DNA from: JAWXTK01 sp044433645
GTDB taxonomy: Bacteria > Bacteroidota > Bacteroidia > Bacteroidales > Rikenellaceae
Direction of reading: 5' to 3'
NCBI GenBank assembly: GCA_044433645.1
Contig: JAWXTK010000007.1
Location: 18,468-82,467 of the forward strand
Length of the DNA stretch: 64,000 nucleotides
Shown here: piece by piece, positions 8,238-16,587 of the stretch
Layout of the letters: each line of letters opens with the position of its first letter
How positions within the stretch are numbered: the stretch's first letter is position 1
Position numbers and translations under genes: made by a program
Notes under the pieces: generated by a model
The model's database searches: none
What the model saw: only the letters and a program-made list of their open reading frames with translations
Told to the model about the DNA's origin: nothing

Positions 8238-9870
8238 CCTGCTCTCTAGCTGCATCTGTTATAGTGCTGCCTGACAGCATCTTAGCTATCTCCTCCACTC
8301 GCTGCTCAGAGTTTAATCTTTGGATATTTGTAAGGTCAGTGCCGTTTTTACTTTCTTTATAGACCACGTAATGGTTCTCGCCCTTGGATGCAACTTGTGG
8401 CAGGTGAGTAATGTTAATTACTTGCATCGTCTGGCCTAAATTTGTTATAATCTCGCCCATAGCATCTGCAATTTTTCCCGAAACTCCTGTGTCTATTTCA
8501 TCAAAAATTATCGTTGGTAACTTTATTTTTTCTGCTACAAAACCTTTAATGGCTAGCATCACACGCGAAAGTTCACCTCCCGATGCAACCTTGTCAATAC
8601 TCTGAGTGTCAACGCCTTGTGATGATGCAAAAAGAAAAGCAATAGTATTTTCGCCCGAAGTATTGAGCTTATCGTTTACGCTGATTTTTATCTCTAGCCT
8701 AGCATTTGGCATGCCTAAATTTGCAAGTGTTTTATTCACGTGAGACATTACGGCCTTGGCTGATTTCTCGCGCTCGGCTGTGATTTTTTTGGCTAGTGAT
8801 TTGGCCTTGTCTGTTTTAGCCAAGATTTGATTTTCAAGCTCCCCAATTTTATGGTCAGATGATGAAATCGAACACAATTTTTGCTCAAATTCGTCTCTTA
8901 ATTCTATTAATTCTTCAACGCTCGATAGCCTATGTTTTTGCTCTAGTGAGTATAGAAAATCTATTCTCTCGCTTAGCTGCCTCATTTTCTCAGGATCAGA
9001 GTCTACCTTATCAAACTCATTCTGTACCTGAGAATTAATATCTTTTAATTCTTCTAAACAAGCTCTTATTCTTGATGAAAATTCACTACCATATTTGTAA
9101 ACATCGCCTGTGCGTGAGAACGAAGTTTCTATGTTTTTTAGCTCGGTTAACATACCACCCATCTCGTTTTCCATGGCGTTTGCACAAAGGGCTAGAGACT
9201 CACGGATTTGCTCGCTATTGGTGTGTAGGGCTAGTTGAGCTTCTAGCTCTTGTTTCTCTCCTATTTTGAGTTTAGCATCGCTTAATTCGCTAAATTGGAA
9301 GTTTATATAATCTTGGTTTTCTCGCTGTTTCGCAGTTTCTTCTCTTAACTGAATAAGCTGATTTTCAAGAAGTCTAAGTGTTTGATATTCAGTACTGTAT
9401 TTACTAATTAAAGACGTGTCTTTAGAGCTAGAATCCAGGATTTTTTGCTGAAAACTCTCGTTCGCCAATAATAAAGTTTGATGCTGAGAGTGAACGTCTA
9501 TCAAATTTTGTCCTAATTCCTTAAGTGTAGAAATCTGCACCGGTAGCTCATTAATAAATCCACGGCTTTTGCCCGAAGAAGTAATCACGCGCCTTACGAT
9601 GCAAGTAGGCTCATAGTCAAGGTCGTAGTTCTCAAAAAAATCTTCAAGTCCGTAGCCTTCAATGTCAAAAGTACCCTCTACAACGCAATTTTTAGTGTTG
9701 TTTTTCATAGCGCTCATGTCGGCTCTAGTACCAAGCAATAAACCAAGTGCGCCCAGCAGAATAGACTTACCAGCACCAGTTTCACCCGTGATGATATTAA
9801 GTCCCTGACCCAAATCAAGGCTCAGCGAGTCTATGAGAACATAATTTTCGACTAATAATTGCTTTAACAT
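8218..9870 (-). CDS. recN: DNA repair ATPase RecN
   Basis: An SMC-like ATPase acting early in double-strand break repair. The 550 residues have the expected order: Walker A GETGAGKS (29-36), a long coiled-coil middle (about 150-370), then the ABC signature ASGGELSRVMLAIK and Walker B IIFDEIDTGVSG. It is last gene of the leftward bamD-rpoZ-coaBC-recN operon, 12 bases after coaBC. The 3' end overlaps tatD by 20 bases. Confidence 0.97.
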   Translation of the reverse strand: MLKQLLVENYVLIDSLSLDLGQGLNIITGETGAGKSILLGALGLLLGTRADMSAMKNNTKNCVVEGTFDIEGYGLEDFFENYDLDYEPTCIVRRVITSSGKSRGFINELPVQISTLKELGQNLIDVHSQHQTLLLANESFQQKILDSSSKDTSLISKYSTEYQTLRLLENQLIQLREETAKQRENQDYINFQFSELSDAKLKIGEKQELEAQLALHTNSEQIRESLALCANAMENEMGGMLTELKNIETSFSRTGDVYKYGSEFSSRIRACLEELKDINSQVQNEFDKVDSDPEKMRQLSERIDFLYSLEQKHRLSSVEELIELRDEFEQKLCSISSSDHKIGELENQILAKTDKAKSLAKKITAEREKSAKAVMSHVNKTLANLGMPNARLEIKISVNDKLNTSGENTIAFLFASSQGVDTQSIDKVASGGELSRVMLAIKGFVAEKIKLPTIIFDEIDTGVSGKIADAMGEIITNLGQTMQVINITHLPQVASKGENHYVVYKESKNGTDLTNIQRLNSEQRVEEIAKMLSGSTITDAAREQAKILLA

Positions 9871-9882
9871 GGGAAATATTCT

Positions 9883-11079
9883 CTAAAAGAAGGTTTCTAG
9901 TTTATCAATAATCTTGCTTGCAGCCTTGTCCTTGCCCTCTAGTGGGTGGTCTTCGCGGCTACCAGTTTTATCTAAGATAGAAATTTTGTTTGTGTCGTGG
10001 CCAAAGCCTGCTCCCTTGTCTTGAAGTGAGTTTAACACTATGAAATCAAAGCCTTTACGCTCTAATTTGCCCTTGGCATTATCAGCCTCATTATCTGTCT
10101 CAAGTGCAAAACCAACTAAGATGCGCGAGCCTTTTTTCTTGCCCAAACTTTGTGCTATATCCTTAGTTTTTTTGAGAGAAATGCTCATGTCGTCTGCACT
10201 TTTTTTGATTTTTGTACTAGCTACATCGCTAGGAGTGTAATCAGCTACAGCAGCGCACATTATAGCACCGTCGCAACTCTCAAAATGCTCATTACAAGCA
10301 TTATACATATCCTCAGCAGATGTAACATCTATGTTTTCTACGCCCTTAGGCTTATCGACAGACACTTTGCCCGAGATTAAAACAACCTCTGCGCCACGGC
10401 TTTTAAGCTCCCCAGCTAAGGCATAACCCATCTTGCCCGTTGAGTGATTAGAGATATATCTCACAGGGTCTATGGCCTCTAGAGTTGCGCCCGAAGTAAC
10501 TAAGATGCGCTTACCCTTTAGTGGACTCTTTTTTTTTTCGGCAAAAAAATCCTCTACACTTTTGACTATGTCCTCAGCCTCGGCCATGCGACCCTTGCCA
10601 ATAAGACCACTAGCTAGCTCGCCCGAGGTGGGTTCAACTATCACAACTCCGTCATTAGCGAGAGTTTTAAGATTGCGCCCAGTTGCCACGTGAGCATACA
10701 TGTCTAAGTCCATAGCAGGCGCTACGAAAACAGGACAACGTGCTGAAAGGTAGGTGGTTAATAAAAGATTATCGGCAACGCCCGTAGCCATTTTAGCTAG
10801 AGTGTTGGCCGTAGCAGGCGCTATAAGGTATAGGTCAGCCCACTCACCTAAACTAACGTGAGAGTTCCAAGCTCCGTTTTCAGGATCAAAGAAATCTACA
10901 AGTATAGGATTTTTGGCTAGAGTAGCCAGGGTCAGGGGGGTGATGAATTCTTTGGCCAAAGGTGTCATAATTATCTTAACCTCAGCTCCTTGCTTCACCA
11001 ATAACCTAACAAGCATAGCTGCCTTGTAGGCTGCTATGCTTCCTGTTACTGCTAGTAATATTTTACGCCCGTTTAACAT
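9883..11079 (-). CDS. coaBC: Bifunctional phosphopantothenoylcysteine decarboxylase/synthetase
   Basis: Catalyses two steps of coenzyme A synthesis: ligation of cysteine to 4'-phosphopantothenate and decarboxylation of the product. The N-terminal flavoprotein domain (about 1-180) starts LLAVTGSIAAYKA and carries APAMDLDMY. The C-terminal synthetase domain (about 185-398) carries VTSGATLEAIDPVRYISNHS and the nucleotide-binding segment around AAVADYTP. The length, 398, is normal. The other CoA gene in this window is coaX (type III pantothenate kinase) 29 kb away. Confidence 0.97.
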   Translation of the reverse strand: MLNGRKILLAVTGSIAAYKAAMLVRLLVKQGAEVKIIMTPLAKEFITPLTLATLAKNPILVDFFDPENGAWNSHVSLGEWADLYLIAPATANTLAKMATGVADNLLLTTYLSARCPVFVAPAMDLDMYAHVATGRNLKTLANDGVVIVEPTSGELASGLIGKGRMAEAEDIVKSVEDFFAEKKKSPLKGKRILVTSGATLEAIDPVRYISNHSTGKMGYALAGELKSRGAEVVLISGKVSVDKPKGVENIDVTSAEDMYNACNEHFESCDGAIMCAAVADYTPSDVASTKIKKSADDMSISLKKTKDIAQSLGKKKGSRILVGFALETDNEADNAKGKLERKGFDFIVLNSLQDKGAGFGHDTNKISILDKTGSREDHPLEGKDKAASKIIDKLETFF

Positions 11080-11093
11080 ACGGCACTTTAGTG

Positions 11094-11426
11094 TTAGAAC
11101 TTAGTTTGTTTCTCAACGGCTTCTTTGAAGTAAACCTCTCCGTTTAAAAATTCTTCAGTTGCTGTAAGCACTGGTTTAGGCATTCTCTCGTAATATCTAG
11201 AGATTTCGATTTGCTCACGGTTCTCGAAAGTTTCTTCAAGAGAGTCGCTTGAGCTCGAAAAATCAGCTAGTTTGCGAGTTAATTCTTGTTTTAGTTCGCC
11301 AGCAATTTGGTTAGAGCGACGAGCTATAATAGAAATTGATTCGTAAACATTGCCCGTAGGAGCGTCTATATCAGTTAATTTACGAGTTACTGTGTTGTTT
11401 GGAACAGTGTTTTTTTTAGTTTCCAT
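11094..11426 (-). CDS. rpoZ: RNA polymerase omega-like (Rpb6 family) subunit
   Basis: A 110-residue protein with the Rpb6/omega core in its middle (about 25-55: VYESISIIARRSNQIAGELK), the part that clamps the beta-prime C-terminus. The flanking tails are the long forms found in Bacteroidota, which many annotation pipelines miss. Its place between bamD and coaBC is the usual one. Small gaps of 14 and 21 bases argue for co-transcription. Confidence 0.88.
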   Translation of the reverse strand: METKKNTVPNNTVTRKLTDIDAPTGNVYESISIIARRSNQIAGELKQELTRKLADFSSSSDSLEETFENREQIEISRYYERMPKPVLTATEEFLNGEVYFKEAVEKQTKF

Positions 11427-11447
11427 TTTCTGGTGTATTATTTACTT

Positions 11448-12284
11448 TTATTTTTTGCTTTTCTTTTCGGCGTTTTGACCTTTTTTCTCAAATTGTTTCA
11501 AAAAGTCTTGTGAATAGCCCTCGTATCTAGCAAGCTCTCTTTTATACTTGCTTTCGGGGAATTCGGCCACAAAGTTATAATAATAATCTAAAACATTCAA
11601 ATATCTGTCTCTTTGAAGTTCAGAATATGAATCTTTTGCCAATAAATATCCTGCTTTTGCCGTGTAGTAAAGTATTTGTTCTCGGAAAGGTGAGTCTGGA
11701 TATTCACCCAAAGCATTTTCAAATGCCTTAATTGCAGACTTATATCTTCCTATTTTGAAGTAAGTGTAAGCACTAAGATATGATTTTTCTTTTAATTTAA
11801 GCTCAAGCTCTTTGATATTTTCTAGTAAAACATCTTTTTTGATAGAATTTGGATAGCGATATAAATACTCATTTATATTATATATAGCCATGTTGGTCCA
11901 ACTTTGGTCTTTTTGCACATCTGGTGATGCATAGTAAAAACCTTTGGCATACATATACTCAGCATCTTCAACAAAAGGGCTGCGAGGATAAGTTCTTCTG
12001 AAATTGTCAAAAGCCATGCTACTAGCGTCAAAATCGCCCGACTTGTAGCTACAAGTACCTGCATAAAAGGCTATGGTATCAGCTCTAGGGCTACCTATAA
12101 AATAAGGAGCTGCTAGATTAAATAATTCCAAAGCTTTAGAATATTTACCTTCGTCATAGTAATCAAATGCAGAATGATATATCATTTCGCTATCACCACT
12201 TTTAGCAATAAAGTTAAATGGTCCACAAGCAGAAAATGCAACGGCAGAACAAATAACAAGAAGGAGTTTATGTGTAATTTTCAT
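11448..12284 (-). CDS. bamD: Outer-membrane assembly lipoprotein BamD
   Basis: A TPR lipoprotein of the BAM complex that inserts beta-barrels in the outer membrane. The signal LLVICSAVAFSAC gives lipidated Cys20. TPR-type repeats follow from about 34 (YHSAFDYYDEGKYSKALELF) to about 245. The C-terminus is strongly basic (KKGQNAEKKSKK). It is first gene of the leftward operon. The only other BAM-pathway candidate here is the ppiD-like foldase. Confidence 0.93.
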   Translation of the reverse strand: MKITHKLLLVICSAVAFSACGPFNFIAKSGDSEMIYHSAFDYYDEGKYSKALELFNLAAPYFIGSPRADTIAFYAGTCSYKSGDFDASSMAFDNFRRTYPRSPFVEDAEYMYAKGFYYASPDVQKDQSWTNMAIYNINEYLYRYPNSIKKDVLLENIKELELKLKEKSYLSAYTYFKIGRYKSAIKAFENALGEYPDSPFREQILYYTAKAGYLLAKDSYSELQRDRYLNVLDYYYNFVAEFPESKYKRELARYEGYSQDFLKQFEKKGQNAEKKSKK

Positions 12285-12325
12285 TTTTATTAAGTTAATT
12301 TTAAGTTTTAGTGCTCAAATCTACG

Positions 12326-12333
12326 CAAAGTTA
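12326..12333 (-). promoter_or_regulatory. -7 promoter box of the bamD operon
   Basis: TAACTTTG on the minus strand, 41 bases upstream of the bamD ATG; no clear -33 element. It sits back to back with the box at 12397-12404. Confidence 0.55.
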
Positions 12334-12396
12334 CGTAATTTTAACGACTAGAGAAAAAAAATATTGTTTTTTTTAGAATTTTCTGCAAATAGTAAG

Positions 12397-12404
12397 TAAC
12401 TTTG
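12397..12404 (+). promoter_or_regulatory. -7 promoter box of the alpha-oxoamine synthase gene
   Basis: TAACTTTG, leaving a predicted leader of about 80 bases before the GTG start at 12493. Confidence 0.55.
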
Positions 12405-12492
12405 TAGCTAGGAAAAACGTTATCAATTTGGGCGCTTATTACCCATAAGATAACTAAACAACTATAAATCAACTAATTAAAACATTTTAACA

Positions 12493-13761
12493 GTGGATAT
12501 TTTTGAAAGAATAAAAAAACATTCTGGTGGACCTATCGGAATGTATCAAAAACAAAGTCATGGATATTTCTCTTTTCCTAAACTTGAAGGCGAAATAGGA
12601 CCTCGCATGATGTTTCGTGGACGCGAAGTTCTAAACTGGTCACTAAACAACTACCTAGGTCTTGCGAATCACCCTGAAGTGCGCAAAGCAGATGCTGAGG
12701 GCGCAGCTAAATATGGTATGGCAGCTCCTATGGGTGCGCGTATGATGAGTGGACAAACTATTTATCACGAGCAGTTAGAAAGAGAACTTGCTGATTTTGT
12801 TGGCAAAGAAGATGCTTTCCTTCTTAACTTTGGTTACCAAGGTATGCTTTCAATTATCGACAGCCTTCTTTCTCGCCACGATGTTGTGGTTTATGATGCT
12901 GAGGCTCATGCTTGTATTATCGACGGATTGCGTCTTCACACTGGTAAACGTTTTGTGTTTGCTCACAATGACATGGATTCTTGTCGCAAACAATTAGAGC
13001 ACGCAACTAAAGTTGTAGAACAAACCGGTGGTGGCATCCTAGTTATCACTGAGGGTGTTTTTGGTATGAAAGGCGATCTTGGAAACATAGGTGAGATTGT
13101 TAAATTCAAAAAAGACTTTAATTTCCGTCTGCTTGTTGACGATGCTCACGGTTTTGGAACTATGGGCCCTGAGGGTCGTGGTACTACAGCTCACTTTGAT
13201 GCTACTGAGGGTGTTGACGTGTTGTTTAATACTTTTGCTAAAAGTATGGCAGGTATAGGAGCGTTTGTTGCTTCTCACAAATATATTATAGACCACTTGC
13301 GCTATAATATGCGCTCTCAAACTTATGCTAAGAGTCTTCCTATGCCTATGGTTATGGGTGCACTTAAGCGTTTGGAGTTAATCAAAGCTCACCCTGAGTT
13401 CCAAACTAAACTTTGGGAGATTACTAATGCTCTTCAAGCTGGTTTCAAAGAAAGAGGATTTAATATAGGTGTAACAGAGTCGCCCGTAACGCCAGTATAT
13501 ATGAAAGGTGGAGTTGAGGAAGCAACTAACATTGTTGTTGACCTTCGCGAGAACTTTAATATCTTCTGTTCGGTGGTAGTTTACCCTGTGATTCCTAAAG
13601 GCGAGATTATCTTGCGTATTATCCCTACGGCTGTTCACACTCTTGAGGATGTTAAATACACTTTAGATTGCTTTGATGCTTGTCGTTCAAAACTAGATGC
13701 TGGTGATTACTTAAAACCAGTGCCTGATATGTCGGATGCAACTTATGCAGCTAGCAAATAA
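12493..13761 (+). CDS. PLP-dependent alpha-oxoamine synthase family enzyme
   Basis: Family members condense an amino acid with an acyl-CoA and release CO2: serine palmitoyltransferase, glycine C-acetyltransferase, 8-amino-7-oxononanoate synthase. The 422-residue protein starts at a GTG. Motifs are LNNYLGLANHPEVRKA (51-66), PMGARMMSGQTIYHEQLE (79-96), VDDAHGFGTMGPEGRGT (215-231) and TFAKS with the Schiff-base lysine at 250. It is monocistronic with its own promoter box and terminator. Sphingolipid-making Bacteroidales carry a serine palmitoyltransferase in this family, but no biotin, threonine-catabolism or sphingolipid neighbour is present to decide the acyl-CoA. The family is sure; the substrate is not. 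Confidence 0.85.
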   Translation: MDIFERIKKHSGGPIGMYQKQSHGYFSFPKLEGEIGPRMMFRGREVLNWSLNNYLGLANHPEVRKADAEGAAKYGMAAPMGARMMSGQTIYHEQLERELADFVGKEDAFLLNFGYQGMLSIIDSLLSRHDVVVYDAEAHACIIDGLRLHTGKRFVFAHNDMDSCRKQLEHATKVVEQTGGGILVITEGVFGMKGDLGNIGEIVKFKKDFNFRLLVDDAHGFGTMGPEGRGTTAHFDATEGVDVLFNTFAKSMAGIGAFVASHKYIIDHLRYNMRSQTYAKSLPMPMVMGALKRLELIKAHPEFQTKLWEITNALQAGFKERGFNIGVTESPVTPVYMKGGVEEATNIVVDLRENFNIFCSVVVYPVIPKGEIILRIIPTAVHTLEDVKYTLDCFDACRSKLDAGDYLKPVPDMSDATYAASK

Positions 13762-13775
13762 ATAAAAAAACAAGA

Positions 13776-13897
13776 GGGTGACTAATAAGCATTCATCTGC
13801 TGCCTTCTAGCTTTCCTGCCTAATACTCACGTACCTTATGTACGCTCCGTTTAGGCTGAAAATCAGAGCGTTGCACCTAAATACTTATTAGCCACCC
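13776..13897 (+). repeat. Palindromic intergenic repeat, family 1, copy C
   Basis: The most symmetrical of the three copies, 122 bp. End arms GGGTGACTAATAAG (13776-13789) and CTTATTAGCCACCC (13884-13897) pair with one mismatch. The inner stem is CCTAA (13819-13823) / TTAGG (13851-13855). The innermost stem is CGTAC (13830-13834) / GTACG (13840-13844). It begins 14 bases after the oxoamine synthase stop. Confidence 0.85.
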
Positions 13898-13909
13898 TTA
13901 GCAAAATAC

Positions 13910-13954
13910 AAGGGGAGCAACTAACATTCAATACGTTAGTCATTCTCCTTTTTT
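13910..13954 (+). terminator. Rho-independent-type terminator after the oxoamine synthase gene
   Basis: Hairpin with stem segments GGAG (13914-13917) / CTCC (13945-13948) and ACTAAC (13920-13925) / GTTAGT (13935-13940), followed by TTTTTT. It ends seven bases before the engB -7 box. Confidence 0.65.
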
Positions 13955-13960
13955 AACACC

Positions 13961-13968
13961 TATCTTTG
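13961..13968 (+). promoter_or_regulatory. -7 promoter box of engB
   Basis: TATCTTTG, only 16 bases before the engB ATG, so the predicted leader is about 10 nt. Confidence 0.55.
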
Positions 13969-13984
13969 CAAAAAATAATTGATA

Positions 13985-14575
13985 ATGAATATAAAATCGG
14001 CAATATTTAAGTGTAGTAGCGAAAAAATTAGCCAACTGCCCACCGAGTTTAAAGAGATAGCTTTTATAGGTCGCTCTAACGTGGGTAAATCCTCGCTAAT
14101 TAATATGTTAACTGACAAACCTGGGCTTGCTAAGGTCTCGTCTACACCAGGTAAAACCAAGCTAGTCAATCACTTCACTATTAACGATGAGTGGTATTTG
14201 GTGGATTTGCCAGGCTATGGCTATGCTAGAACATCTAAGACTTCTAGAGAAAAATTTGCCAAACTTATAACTAATTATTTGACCAAGTCTGATAATCTGC
14301 ATTACCTGTTTGTGTTGCTAGACATCAGACACGAGCCCCAGAAGATAGACCTAGAATTTATCACCATGTTGGGCGAGGAGGGCATACCCTTTGGCCTGAT
14401 ATTTACTAAGGCCGACAAATTGAGCCCAAATCAGGGGCAGAGTTCTGTGGCTAAATACAAAAAGGTTCTACTCAAGGATTGGGAAGAATTACCTCCTATT
14501 TTTATAAGTTCGTCAGAGAAAAAGACGGGCAAAGAGGAGATTTTAGACTATTGTGAACAGATTTTAACTTTTTAG
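13985..14575 (+). CDS. engB: Ribosome-assembly GTPase EngB (YsxC/YihA)
   Basis: An essential GTPase of 50S subunit assembly. I start at the ATG at 13985 (196 residues); a TTG two codons upstream is less likely. P-loop GRSNVGKS (29-36), switch region STPGKTK, G3 DLPGYGYA and base-specificity motif TKADKL are all present; the protein ends at a normal length. It sits between the oxoamine synthase and prs with its own -7 box. Confidence 0.95.
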   Translation: MNIKSAIFKCSSEKISQLPTEFKEIAFIGRSNVGKSSLINMLTDKPGLAKVSSTPGKTKLVNHFTINDEWYLVDLPGYGYARTSKTSREKFAKLITNYLTKSDNLHYLFVLLDIRHEPQKIDLEFITMLGEEGIPFGLIFTKADKLSPNQGQSSVAKYKKVLLKDWEELPPIFISSSEKKTGKEEILDYCEQILTF

Positions 14576-14619
14576 AAAAAATATATTAGTTTTTGTTTTC
14601 AATTATAGCATTTATAGAT

Positions 14620-14627
14620 TACTTTTG
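14620..14627 (+). promoter_or_regulatory. -7 promoter box of prs
   Basis: TACTTTTG, 36 bases before the prs ATG. A TTTG at 14592-14595 is a possible -33 element at slightly long spacing (24 bases). Confidence 0.55.
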
Positions 14628-14663
14628 TAGCATTGAAAAAAATATCCAACATTTAATAAGATT

Positions 14664-15605
14664 ATGACACAACACAGGTTAAAATTCTTTTCATGCCGTG
14701 GGTCTGAGTACCTAGCAGAAAGAATAGCAAAAAGTTATGGAATCACACTAGGTAAATCAGATGTGCTAGAGTTTAGTGATGGTGAGTTCCAGCCTTCTTA
14801 TAATGAGAGTATTCGTGGTTGCACGGTTTTCATTATTCAATCAACGTTTCCTCCCCTGGATAATCTTATGGAGCTACTTTTGATGATAGATGCAGCTCAC
14901 AGAGCATCTGCATATAAAGTTATCGCTGTGATGCCTTACTTTGGTTGGGCTCGTCAAGATAGAAAAGACCGTCCACGTGTATCTATTGGTGCTAAACTTG
15001 TAGCTAACTTGCTTACAGCAGCAGGCGTAGATAGGGTTATGACTATGGATCTTCACGCAGACCAAATCCAAGGTTTCTTTGATATCCCAGTTGATCACCT
15101 TTACGCAAGTGGTATTTTCGTACCTTACCTTAAATCTTTGGAGTTAGAGAACCTTTCTATTGCTGCTCCTGATATGGGAGGTGCTAAACGTGCTCATGCT
15201 TATTCTCAATACCTTAACGCACCTATGATTATCTCGCACAAACAACGCGAGAAAGCAAATGTTATAGGTAGCATGACAGCTATTGGTGATGTTAAAGACA
15301 GAAACATTATCATCCTAGATGATATGATAGATACAGCTGGTACTATTACTAAAGCAGCCGATATGCTTATGGAAAAAGGAGCTCGTAGCGTTCGCGCCGT
15401 AGCAACTCACCCAGTTTTGTCGGGTCCTGCTTATGATCGTATCAATGCTAGTGCACTTCAAGAGGTTTTGGTATCTGACTCTATTCCACTAGATGCTACT
15501 AAAGATTTAAGTAAATTCACTGTTCTTAGCGTTGCAGATATCTTTGCTGACGTGATAGAGCGCGTTTATAACCACAAGGAGATTAGTTCACGATTTATTT
15601 TCTAA
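14664..15605 (+). CDS. prs: Ribose-phosphate pyrophosphokinase
   Basis: Makes PRPP from ribose 5-phosphate and ATP, feeding purine, pyrimidine, NAD, His and Trp synthesis. The 313 residues show the conserved core PYFGWARQDRKDRPR (flexible loop), MTMDLHADQIQGFF (PRPP synthase signature) and the PRPP-binding loop DDMIDTAGT. It is a single-gene unit with its own -7 box, followed by the tRNA-Ser gene. Confidence 0.97.
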   Translation: MTQHRLKFFSCRGSEYLAERIAKSYGITLGKSDVLEFSDGEFQPSYNESIRGCTVFIIQSTFPPLDNLMELLLMIDAAHRASAYKVIAVMPYFGWARQDRKDRPRVSIGAKLVANLLTAAGVDRVMTMDLHADQIQGFFDIPVDHLYASGIFVPYLKSLELENLSIAAPDMGGAKRAHAYSQYLNAPMIISHKQREKANVIGSMTAIGDVKDRNIIILDDMIDTAGTITKAADMLMEKGARSVRAVATHPVLSGPAYDRINASALQEVLVSDSIPLDATKDLSKFTVLSVADIFADVIERVYNHKEISSRFIF

Positions 15606-15622
15606 TTTTTTTAGGGCATTTT

Positions 15623-15653
15623 TTTGCATTTTAAAAAAAATAGATTACTTTTG
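15623..15653 (+). promoter_or_regulatory. Complete promoter of tRNA-Ser
   Basis: TTTG (15623-15626) and TACTTTTG (15646-15653) separated by 19 bases. This matches the Bacteroidota sigma consensus in both elements and spacing, and is the best full promoter in the window. Confidence 0.75.
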
Positions 15654-15673
15654 TGTCTCCAAAAACAATGGAA

Positions 15674-15760
15674 GGAGAGGTGGGTGAGTGGCTGAAACCA
15701 CCAGTTTGCTAAACTGACGTACTCGCAAGGGTACCACGAGTTCGAATCTCGTCCTCTCCG
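15674..15760 (+). tRNA. tRNA-Ser (GCT)
   Basis: An 87-base class II tRNA. The acceptor arm GGAGAGG (15674-15680) pairs with CCTCTCC (15753-15759), followed by discriminator G. The anticodon stem-loop CAGTTTGCTAAACTG places GCT in the loop, reading AGC/AGU serine codons. A long variable arm, as expected for serine tRNA, precedes the TTCGAATC T-loop. CCA is not encoded. Confidence 0.95.
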
Positions 15761-15761
15761 C

Positions 15762-15803
15762 ATAAGATGACTGATAGTTTGCTATTGGTCATCTTATTTT
15801 TTG
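15762..15803 (+). terminator. Terminator of tRNA-Ser
   Basis: ATAAGATGAC (15762-15771) pairs perfectly with GTCATCTTAT (15788-15797), with an inner ATAG/CTAT extension, followed by a run of T. It abuts the tRNA 3' end. Confidence 0.85.
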
Positions 15804-15878
15804 TATGTACCTGATTATGTTATAGTTGCGTTAAAATAGGTGAAACAATATAAATTTTAGTCCCTAGGTGTATTGTTT

Positions 15879-15912
15879 TTTGTTTAATTTTATTTAATTT
15901 TATTTAACTTTG
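15879..15912 (+). promoter_or_regulatory. Promoter of the small outer-membrane barrel gene
   Basis: TTTG (15879-15882) and TAACTTTG (15905-15912), 22 bases apart; predicted leader about 35 bases. Confidence 0.6.
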
Positions 15913-15954
15913 TGACTAATATGAAATTTTAATGTCAAACTAAAAATTTATTTT

Positions 15955-16473
15955 ATGAAAATTTCTACTTTCTTTAAAAGTGCTGTAGCTCTAGTAGCAG
16001 TAGCTCTTTTGTCGGTATCAACTGCTGACGCTCAAACTTTCCAAAAAGGTGATAACGACATCTCTCTAGGTGTTGGTTACGGTTGGGGTCTTCCTATCGA
16101 AGTAAGTTACGAACGTGGTGTTTATGACATCAACGAAACTATGAGTATCGGTGTTGGAGGTACTTTTGGTTTTGCTACTAAAAAATACTCTAACTATCGT
16201 TTCACTGACCTTTTCTTTGGTGTAAATGGTATGTTCCACTACTTTATGTGGGAGAACTGGGATTTGTCAGCTGGTGTAACTTTGGGTTATGAAGCTATCT
16301 CTGCTAAAAATGTTAATACAGGTGATAAAGTTGATAGCAGTATTTACAGTAGTGGATTATTATTTGGTTTCACAGCAAATGCTAAATACTACTTCAATGA
16401 AAATTGGGCTGTATTTGCTCAAGCAGGTTATAGCATTGCTTACATTAAAATCGGTGCTACTTACAAATTCTAG
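15955..16473 (+). CDS. Small outer-membrane beta-barrel protein
   Basis: A 172-residue protein with a clear Sec signal peptide (MKISTFFKSAVALVAVALLS..., cleavage near residue 26 after ADA). Alternating strands rich in Gly, Tyr and Phe follow, ending in a C-terminal Phe (KIGATYKF), as expected for an 8-stranded barrel recognised by BAM. It resembles the generic outer-membrane barrel domain with no assigned function. It is monocistronic, with promoter and strong terminator. Codon use looks biased to frequent codons, which suggests high expression (impression, not computed). Confidence 0.75.
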   Translation: MKISTFFKSAVALVAVALLSVSTADAQTFQKGDNDISLGVGYGWGLPIEVSYERGVYDINETMSIGVGGTFGFATKKYSNYRFTDLFFGVNGMFHYFMWENWDLSAGVTLGYEAISAKNVNTGDKVDSSIYSSGLLFGFTANAKYYFNENWAVFAQAGYSIAYIKIGATYKF

Positions 16474-16495
16474 TAGTCAGAAATATTTATAATTT

Positions 16496-16533
16496 AAGGG
16501 GTGTGAATCATTTTGGTTCACACCCCTTTTTTT
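16496..16533 (+). terminator. Strong terminator after the barrel gene
   Basis: AAGGGGTGTGAA (16496-16507) and TTCACACCCCTT (16517-16528) form a perfect 12-bp stem followed by T7. Confidence 0.9.
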
Positions 16534-16551
16534 GGTTTTTAGTTGCCACTA

Positions 16552-16572
16552 ACGTCAGCGGCACTAGAAACT
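16552..16572 (+). repeat. 21-nt convergent-junction repeat, family 3, copy 1
   Basis: ACGTCAGCGGCACTAGAAAC plus T. It recurs at 32734-32754 and 52457-52477 in the same orientation with one or two differences. Here it lies inside a larger stem (TTTTTAGTT before, AACTAAAAA after) between the barrel gene and the prfB 3' end. Confidence 0.75.
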
Positions 16573-16587
16573 GAAAACTAAAAAAAA

